From JBEDUK01 sp040414485 (GTDB lineage Bacteria > Actinomycetota > UBA4738), in assembly GCA_040414485.1 (NCBI GenBank), contig JBEDUK010000009.1:1-64000 (forward strand): DNA of 64,000 bases, written 5' to 3'. The notes beneath the pieces were generated by a model. That model was not told the DNA's origin. It did not search any database and saw only the letters and a list, made by a program, of their open reading frames with translations. Both the position numbers and the translations under genes were made by a program. Position 1 is the first letter of the stretch; every line of letters begins with the position of its first letter. Shown piece after piece: positions 57,374 to 64,000 of this stretch.

Positions 57374-57727
57374 GGGGGTGAACTGGCTTCGACTCGGGCG
57401 GCATCCGCCTGGGAGAAGCGGGCCGAGGAACCCCGGATGCCTCGTTAAATCGCCGGGAACGCAATAAGTGCCAACTCTGAACTGGCGCTCGCTGCCTAAG
57501 TAGTTAGGTAGCCGTCCGCCGCGGATCGCCTTCGTCCGCGGATCGGGCGTCGCGAGAAGGCTCACGGATGCGGCTCCGCCCGGGGGCCGCCGCCGGACAT
57601 CGCACCCGGGCTGGCCGAGAGCCCCTCCGCCGGTGGAGGGCTTACAGGTGAGATTCAACCGCCGGCTACGCCCGTAGAAGACCCAGCCGGACGTCCGGGG
57701 ACGCGGGTTCGAATCCCGCCACCTCCA
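57374..57727 (+). ncRNA. ssrA: tmRNA (SsrA)
   Basis: The 5' end GGGGGTGAACTGGCTTCGAC is the universal tmRNA start, and the 3' part GCGGGTTCGAATCCCGCCAC carries the T-arm. GGGGGTG (57374-57380) pairs with CACCTCC (57720-57726), leaving A57727 as discriminator. CCA is not encoded (CTG follows), so it must be added. The tag ORF starts at GCA 57461 and ends at TAA 57497-57499, giving AISANSELALAA with the ALAA degradation signal. The 354-nt length is typical. Together with SmpB it rescues stalled ribosomes. Confidence 0.96.
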
Positions 57728-57888
57728 CTGGCCCCTTTTTGGCGTTGTGAAGCCATTTCCGCACGTCAAACCTGCAGCGCGCGTTCGCGTCGCTCCACGC
57801 GAAGTAAGGGGAATCGAACCCTTACGGAGTGGTTGCTGCCCGGTAGACACCGCGGCCCACCAGTCGAAAACCGAACGTCGTATGGGCA

Positions 57889-57911
57889 GGCGGTGCCGCG
57901 GGCCGCCTTTT
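57889..57911 (+). terminator. Hairpin with T-tract
   Basis: GGCGG (57889-57893) and CCGCC (57903-57907) enclose a 9-nt loop and are followed by TTTT. It could stop read-through from ssrA into kdpD. Confidence 0.5.
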
Positions 57912-57928
57912 ACGACTTCCATACGTCC

Positions 57929-57937
57929 CTTACGGCC
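57929..57937 (+). promoter_or_regulatory. CTTACGGCC element upstream of kdpD
   Basis: This 9-mer is the same as the two direct repeats on the minus strand upstream of the kdpFABC unit. It lies 32 nt before the kdpD -10 box, a position suited to an activator or repressor. Confidence 0.5.
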
Positions 57938-57968
57938 TCAGTGCAGGGCCCAGGTGACCGACCGGCTC

Positions 57969-57974
57969 GATAAT
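57969..57974 (+). promoter_or_regulatory. -10 box GATAAT for kdpD
   Basis: GATAAT (five of six to TATAAT) lies 6 nt before ATG 57981, so the transcript is probably leaderless. This decides for 57981 over GTG 57954. Confidence 0.45.
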
Positions 57975-57980
57975 GGCTGG

Positions 57981-59171
57981 ATGCGCGCCCCACCAGAGGC
58001 GAACGAACCCGCGGTCCCCGGATCCGAGTCCGTCGAGGCGCTGACTGGCCGGAGCGTCTTCGAGCCGGCCACCCGCACCGTTTGGACGCGCGAGGGGGCC
58101 GAGGCAACCAAGCGCGCGCCGTTCCGCGTCTACCTCGGGGCCGCACCCGGCGTGGGCAAGACCTACGCCATGCTGAGCGAGGGTCAGCGCCGGAGAGGGC
58201 GGGGCACCGACGTCGTCGTGGCGATCGTCCAGACGTACGGCCGCCCAAAGACCATCGAGACGCTCGCGGGCTTGGACGTGGTGCCCCCGCGGATGATCGC
58301 GTACCGCGGAGCCGAATTCGAGGAGATGGATACCGAGGCCGTGATCGCGCGCCAACCGGAGGTCGCGCTGGTCGACGAGTTGGCGCACACGAACATCCCG
58401 GGCAGCAGGCGGGCGAAGCGGTGGGAGGACGTGTTCGACATCCTCTCCGAAGGGATCTCCGTCATCACGACGGTCAACATCCAGCATGTGGCGAGCCTCA
58501 ACGACGTTGTGGCGGAGATCACGGGCATCAGGCAGAACGAAACAGTTCCCGACTGGGTGATCGATCTGGCCGATCAGTTGGAACTGGTGGACATGTCACC
58601 ACACGCCCTGCAGCGCCGGATGATCCATGGAAACGTCTACCCCGATCCCCGCAAAGCCGAACTCGCGCTGCGGCGGTTCTTCACCATGGAGAACCTGACC
58701 GCGCTTCGCGAGCTGGCGCTGCTTCGCGTTGCGAACAGGGTGGACGAGGAGTTGCTCTCGCGCTGGTCAAAGGCGAGCACGCCCGAGACCCGGGAGCGCG
58801 TGCTGGTCTGCGTTTCGCGGCCTGGATTCTCCGAGGACCTGGTGCGGCGGGGCGCGCGGATCGCCCGCCGGGCGCAGGGCGATCTGCTGGTCGTGCACGT
58901 GCGCTCGTCCGAGGAGCACGAGAGCGCCAGTTGGCTGGAGGAGATGGACGCCCTGGTTCGGGAGCTCGGAGGGACGTTCGAGGTCGTGAAGAATGACGAC
59001 CCCGTCGACGGCGTGATCGGGTTCGCCTACCGGCAGCACGTCACGCAGGTCGTGGTCGGCGAGCCCCTCCGTTCACGCTGGCAGGAGCTCATCCGAGGGT
59101 CGTTCGTGAACCGGCTCATCCGCCGGTCCGCGAACATCGACATCCACGTGATCGCCCGCAGGGAGCAGTAG
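57981..59171 (+). CDS. Truncated KdpD (ATP-binding and USP domains only)
   Basis: A 396-residue protein covering only the cytoplasmic N-terminal part of KdpD. The KdpD domain (about 45-250) has Walker A GAAPGVGKT (53-61) and Walker B-like VALVDELAHTN; the USP-like domain (about 255-396) has RVLVCVSRPGFSEDLVRRGA and VVVGEPLRSRWQELIRG. The four membrane spans, GAF region and histidine-kinase core of full KdpD are absent. Similar stand-alone forms are known in cyanobacteria, and sometimes pair with a separate kinase. It is convergent with kdpC, 7 nt apart. It probably senses ATP or c-di-AMP and tunes a kinase encoded elsewhere, possibly the gene that begins at 63844; this is inference. Confidence 0.88.
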   Translation: MRAPPEANEPAVPGSESVEALTGRSVFEPATRTVWTREGAEATKRAPFRVYLGAAPGVGKTYAMLSEGQRRRGRGTDVVVAIVQTYGRPKTIETLAGLDVVPPRMIAYRGAEFEEMDTEAVIARQPEVALVDELAHTNIPGSRRAKRWEDVFDILSEGISVITTVNIQHVASLNDVVAEITGIRQNETVPDWVIDLADQLELVDMSPHALQRRMIHGNVYPDPRKAELALRRFFTMENLTALRELALLRVANRVDEELLSRWSKASTPETRERVLVCVSRPGFSEDLVRRGARIARRAQGDLLVVHVRSSEEHESASWLEEMDALVRELGGTFEVVKNDDPVDGVIGFAYRQHVTQVVVGEPLRSRWQELIRGSFVNRLIRRSANIDIHVIARREQ

Positions 59172-59178
59172 TCACTCC

Positions 59179-59753
59179 TCAGTGGCGACCCTGCAAAGCC
59201 ATGTTCAACTGCAAGACGTTCACCCGAGGCGCACCCAGGAATCCGAGGGTGCGCCCGTAGGTGTGCTGGTCGATCAGGTGCATGACAGCGGCCAGCGAGA
59301 TGTGTCGTACCGCGGCGATCCGCGGCGCTTCGAACCGTGCCGCCGCCGGCGAGATGTCCGGATCCAGCCCCGATGAAGATGCGGTGAGCAGGTCCGCCGG
59401 GATCTGAGAGATGGACAGGCCCTGGTGGTAGGCCCCTTCGAGCTTGATGATCGCCTTCGCCCGCTGCGTGATGTCGTTCGCGAGCGACTGCGAACGCGGG
59501 CCGAGGTTCGAGCCCGACGACGTCGACGCGTCGTTGTCGATGGCGGATGGGCGGCCGTAGAACCATTGAGCACCCTTCCACAGCTGGCCGATCTCCGTTG
59601 ACCCGACGGCTCGACCGCTCGAGGCCACGATATTGCCGCTCGCCGTGTGGCGCAGAGCGATCTGGGCGAACGCGGTCATCGCCAAGGGGTAGGCGAGGCC
59701 CGTCAACACGGCGAGGACGACCACGGCGATCAATGCACGGGCTGCGTTTCTGA

Positions 59754-59757
<4 letters not shown>
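59179..59757 (-). CDS. kdpC: Potassium-transporting ATPase subunit KdpC
   Basis: A 192-residue subunit, against 190 in E. coli, with one N-terminal membrane span (residues 7-30, ALIAVVVLAVLTGLAYPLAM) and an exported domain holding LWKGAQWFYGRPSA, SSGSNLGPRSQSLAND and PDISPAAARFEAPRIA. KdpC stabilises the KdpAB complex and may assist nucleotide binding. The ATG at 59757 overlaps the kdpB stop by four nucleotides (ATGA). It is the last gene of the kdp transcription unit. Confidence 0.96.
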
Positions 59758-61841
<2,084 letters not shown>

Positions 61842-63515
61842 CTAGGACAAGCCTCCGTGCATCAGGTGCTCCACGATCGGGCCGAGGGCCAGACCGGGGA
61901 GGAACGTCAGCGCGCCGATGATCACGATGACGAACCCGAGCAGGGTCCCGAACAGCGGCGTGTCGGTACGAAGCGTGCCGGGCGTGAACGGCACGGTGCC
62001 GTCCCGGCCCAGGGTTCCACCGAGCGCGAGCGCGCACAGGAGGGGAACGAAGCGCGACACCAGCATCGCGATGCCGCCCGTGATGGCGTAGTACGGCCCG
62101 CTCGCGGTCAGCCCGGCGAAAGCGGAGCCGTTGTTGTTCCCCATCGAGATGAACGCGTAGAAGATCTCGCTGAAGCCGTGTGGACCCGGCGCGTTGGGAG
62201 CGGCAGCGACGGTGCTCGACATGACCACCGCGATCGCCGTGAACAGCAGTACCACCACGAACGGAACCAGGACCGCGATCGCCGAGTACTTCACGGCTCG
62301 AGACCCGATCTTCTTGCCGAGGTACTCGGGAGTACGCCCGACCATCAGGCCGCCGATGAAGACCGCGATGATGACGAAGAAGATCATCCCGTACAGGCCG
62401 CTGCCGACGCCGCCGAACACGACCTCGCCGATCGCCATGTTGAACATCGGGCCGACCATCCCGAGCGACTGGTACGAGTCGTGCATCGAGTTCACGCTGC
62501 CGTTCGATGCGTCAGTGGTCGTCACCGCCCAGAGCGAGGACGCGTCCGGTCCATAGCGGACCTCCTTGCCCTCCATGTTCGCGGTGGAGGCGGGAATGCC
62601 CGCGGCCTGCATGGCCGGGGTCGCGTGGCGCTCTCCGGGAACGGTGAGTACGAGTCCGGCGACCATGAGGACCCACATAACCGCGAAGATCGTCCAGCCC
62701 TGGCGGAGGCTGCCAACCATGCGGCCGAAGGTGTAGGTGAGGCCGGCGGCGATCCAGAGGATCGCGAAGTCCTCGACGAAGTTCCCTAGTGGCGTCCCGC
62801 CCTCGAACGGATGGGCTGAGTTCACGTTGAAGAAGCCGCCGCCGTTCGTTCCCAATTGCTTGATGGCGATCTGGCTCGCCACGGGCCCTCTCGCCAGCGT
62901 CTGCTTGAAACCCTGGATGCCATGCACGACGGAGTTCGCACCCAACGTCTGGATCACGCCCTGGGTCATCAGGACGATGGCGACCAGGATCGCCATCGGG
63001 AGCAGGATGTAGATCGTGCTGCGAACCAGATCGACCCAGAAGTTGCCCAGCTCGTCCCGCTTCGACCTGATCAGTCCGCGGATCAGCGCGATGAGTACCG
63101 CCATACCGACGGCCGCTGAGACGAAGTTCTGAAACGTCAGAGCGAGCATCTGGGTGAGATACGACATGGTCGTCTCGCCGCCGTAGGCCTGCCAGTTCGT
63201 GTTCGTCGTGAAGCTCGCGGCCGTGTTGAAGGAGACGTACGGGTTCACGGCCGACAGGTGGTTCGGGTTCAGAGGGAGGTGCTGCTGGAATCGCATCAGC
63301 AGGTAGATCAGGACCATGCTGATCACGCTGAACCACAGACACGACGAGGCGTACCGCCGCCACGACTGCTCGGCCTTCGGGTCCACAGCGAGCATCCGGT
63401 AAAGGAGCCCTTCCGCCCGGCCGATACGCTCGCGCGTGTACACGCGGTACATGTAGGCGCCGAGCGGCGGCGTCAAGACGATGAGGAGGATCGTGTAGAC
63501 GACGATCTCGGTCAT
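61842..63515 (-). CDS. kdpA: Potassium-transporting ATPase subunit KdpA
   Basis: A 557-residue potassium-binding channel subunit, the same length as in E. coli. Four selectivity-filter segments are expected; SFNTAASFTTNTNWQAYGGE and LGTNGGGFFNVNSAHPFEG are clearly visible, as are the later SMGNNNGSAFAGL and the family end ALTFLPGLALGP. About ten membrane spans are present. It starts at ATG 63515, 1 nt after kdpF. KdpA takes potassium from outside with micromolar affinity when potassium is scarce. Confidence 0.98.
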   Translation of the reverse strand: MTEIVVYTILLIVLTPPLGAYMYRVYTRERIGRAEGLLYRMLAVDPKAEQSWRRYASSCLWFSVISMVLIYLLMRFQQHLPLNPNHLSAVNPYVSFNTAASFTTNTNWQAYGGETTMSYLTQMLALTFQNFVSAAVGMAVLIALIRGLIRSKRDELGNFWVDLVRSTIYILLPMAILVAIVLMTQGVIQTLGANSVVHGIQGFKQTLARGPVASQIAIKQLGTNGGGFFNVNSAHPFEGGTPLGNFVEDFAILWIAAGLTYTFGRMVGSLRQGWTIFAVMWVLMVAGLVLTVPGERHATPAMQAAGIPASTANMEGKEVRYGPDASSLWAVTTTDASNGSVNSMHDSYQSLGMVGPMFNMAIGEVVFGGVGSGLYGMIFFVIIAVFIGGLMVGRTPEYLGKKIGSRAVKYSAIAVLVPFVVVLLFTAIAVVMSSTVAAAPNAPGPHGFSEIFYAFISMGNNNGSAFAGLTASGPYYAITGGIAMLVSRFVPLLCALALGGTLGRDGTVPFTPGTLRTDTPLFGTLLGFVIVIIGALTFLPGLALGPIVEHLMHGGLS

Positions 63516-63516
63516 C

Positions 63517-63606
63517 TCAGAAGCGCTCCGGCCGGATCAGCGCGTACGCGAGATAGGCGAGCATCGCCACCGACAGGATCAGCTCGAGGATGTCGGCGAC
63601 GGTCAT
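63517..63606 (-). CDS. kdpF: Potassium-transporting ATPase subunit KdpF
   Basis: A 29-residue single-span peptide, MTVADILELILSVAMLAYLA at the start and ending YALIRPERF, matching KdpF (29 residues in E. coli), which stabilises the KdpABC complex. The ATG at 63606 overlaps the stop of the upstream 27-codon gene (ATGA), and the TGA lies 1 nt before the kdpA ATG. It is too short for usual gene-finding thresholds. Confidence 0.9.
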   Translation of the reverse strand: MTVADILELILSVAMLAYLAYALIRPERF

Positions 63607-63686
63607 ACGCGCTCGAGACCCTTCACGAACAGGAAGGCGAGCGCGAAGAACACCGCGGTCATCGCGATCATCAGCAGGTCGAGCAC
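63603..63686 (-). CDS. 27-residue single-span microprotein upstream of kdpF
   Basis: The ORF from GTG 63686 encodes 27 residues, a single hydrophobic helix (LLMIAMTAVFFALAFLFV) with a KGLERV tail. It has a near-perfect Shine-Dalgarno (AAAGGAGGTG) 4-5 nt upstream and its TGA overlaps the kdpF ATG (ATGA). Short membrane ORFs with an FFAL...ER pattern upstream of kdpF occur in other bacteria and are usually unannotated or called potassium-transporting ATPase. It may be a second small subunit or a translational coupler. Confidence 0.72.
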   Translation of the reverse strand: MLDLLMIAMTAVFFALAFLFVKGLERV

Positions 63687-63714
63687 CGCCACCTCCTTTG
63701 AGTGAACGCCGGCG

Positions 63715-63746
63715 ACGGTACGACCCGGCCGTAAGGCGGCCGTAAG
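63715..63746 (-). promoter_or_regulatory. kdp promoter with two CTTACGGCC direct repeats
   Basis: On the minus strand CTTACGGCC occurs at 63746-63738 and again at 63735-63727, starting 11 nt apart, one helical turn. The -10 box TACCGT is at 63720-63715, so the repeats cover the -35 region. Two tandem half-sites at this spacing next to the -10 is the usual arrangement for OmpR/KdpE-type activators. The start of transcription would be near 63708. Confidence 0.6.
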
Positions 63747-63843
63747 TGAACGTGACCAGGGCATATGGGATTCGTTAAGACCGCCGTTCGATCCGGTATG
63801 TGCGCCGAGGCCCACGCCGCCGCGTGCGACACTGGCTTCGACC

Positions 63844-64000
63844 ATGGCATCGACGAGCAGCGACGGCTCAACTCGACCCGAGCCCCGGCGGCGCGAAGGA
63901 CGGGCCCTTTCTCGGCTCGAACGCATGCGGGCGCAGAAGCCCCGCCGCGAGATCGTGGGGTTCGCAATCGCGATCGGCGGCACCATCCTTCTCACCGCGG
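63844..64000 (+). CDS. N-terminus of divergent membrane protein, possibly KdpD-type kinase (partial)
   Basis: The ORF starts at ATG 63844 and runs off the window. The first 52 residues are a Ser/Arg-rich cytoplasmic tail (MASTSSDGSTRPEPRRREGR) followed by MRAQKPRREIVGFAIAIGG and the beginning of a membrane span (TILLTA). The divergent placement beside kdpFABC, and the fact that the window's KdpD lacks its membrane and kinase half, make a DUF4118-type sensor kinase a good candidate, but the visible sequence does not prove it. ATG 63925 is an alternative start. Transcription would share the promoter region of kdp. Confidence 0.5.
   Translation, partial: MASTSSDGSTRPEPRRREGRALSRLERMRAQKPRREIVGFAIAIGGTILLTA

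Larger units (their letters stand above)
57728..57980. other. Intergenic region between ssrA and kdpD
   Basis: This 253-nt gap has no gene. It contains a stem-loop at 57804-57825 (GTAAGGG and CCCTTAC around an 8-nt loop), a hairpin terminator at 57889-57911, and CTTACGG-type motifs at 57821 and 57929. On the minus strand the stem-loop reads AAGGGTTCGATTCCCC, which resembles a tRNA T-arm with one mismatch or an enlarged loop; no acceptor or anticodon arm was found around it. Confidence 0.5.

Noticed and set aside
57804..57825. Minus-strand tRNA gene next to tmRNA
   Set aside because: Only a T-arm-like hairpin is present. I found no acceptor stem, anticodon arm or D-arm at the right distances.

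Overview
This is a GC-rich chromosomal window that most likely comes from a deep-branching or uncultured member of the Actinomycetota. The main evidence is a WhiB-family iron-sulfur protein, coenzyme F420 biosynthesis with a fused CofG-CofH (FbiC), DUF3105- and DUF5719-type proteins, a lysine/alanine/proline-rich histone-like protein, and many apparently leaderless genes with a TANNNT box 6-10 nt before the start codon. The lineage is an inference; no rRNA gene is present. Coding density is very high: genes are chained by 4-nt NTGA start/stop overlaps, and convergent genes often overlap at their stops.

Layout. 1-6.25 kb: end of mnmA, a UPF0280 protein, ligA, an acyl-CoA synthetase-like enzyme, and a RodZ-like HTH protein fused to an extracellular domain. 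6.2-18.4 kb: a cell-surface polysaccharide locus with glycosyltransferases, an acetyltransferase, a Wzm/Wzt-type ABC exporter, a nucleotidyltransferase, a small EamA protein, a large membrane protein and a DUF3105 protein. 18.4-19.6 kb: a degenerate AzgA-type purine permease. 19.6-26.1 kb: F420 genes cofE, cofD and fbiC, interrupted by an AAA+ ATPase and a methyltransferase. 26.2-27.3 kb: whiB and a histone-like gene. 27.4-39.5 kb: a GT2/membrane giant, a DUF5719-like protein, a zinc ribbon, then an operon for sugar-phosphate, purine and methyl-cycle metabolism (manB, Trm112-like, SIS isomerase, PNP, ahcY, a miniature class II aldolase, mtnA, one unknown). 39.6-57.7 kb: the conserved backbone comF-hpf-secA-prfB-ftsE-ftsX-smpB-ssrA, into which a response regulator, a tryptophanase-like lyase, an MFS-like transporter and envelope genes are inserted. 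57.9-64 kb: a potassium-transport locus, kdpFABC on the minus strand preceded by a 27-codon membrane microprotein gene, with a truncated KdpD (ATP-binding plus USP domains only) convergent to it and the start of a divergent membrane protein at the right edge.

How the genes work together. The Wzm/Wzt exporter, the glycosyltransferases and the mannose/glucose-phosphate enzymes (nucleotidyltransferase, ManB, SIS isomerase) fit one route from central sugars to exported surface glycan. CofD, CofE and FbiC make most of F420. AhcY, PNP and MtnA recycle S-adenosylmethionine by-products. PrfB with its programmed frameshift, SmpB, tmRNA and HPF form a translation quality-control set. The kdp region shows a repeated CTTACGGCC element at both the kdpFABC and kdpD promoters, suggesting joint control by an OmpR-type regulator that lies outside the window.

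The points most worth following up are the split KdpD with its shared operator motif and upstream microprotein, the miniature aldolase, the dyad over the whiB promoter and start, the short upstream ORFs fused by ATGA overlaps to fbiC and the AAA+ gene, and a predicted CTG start.
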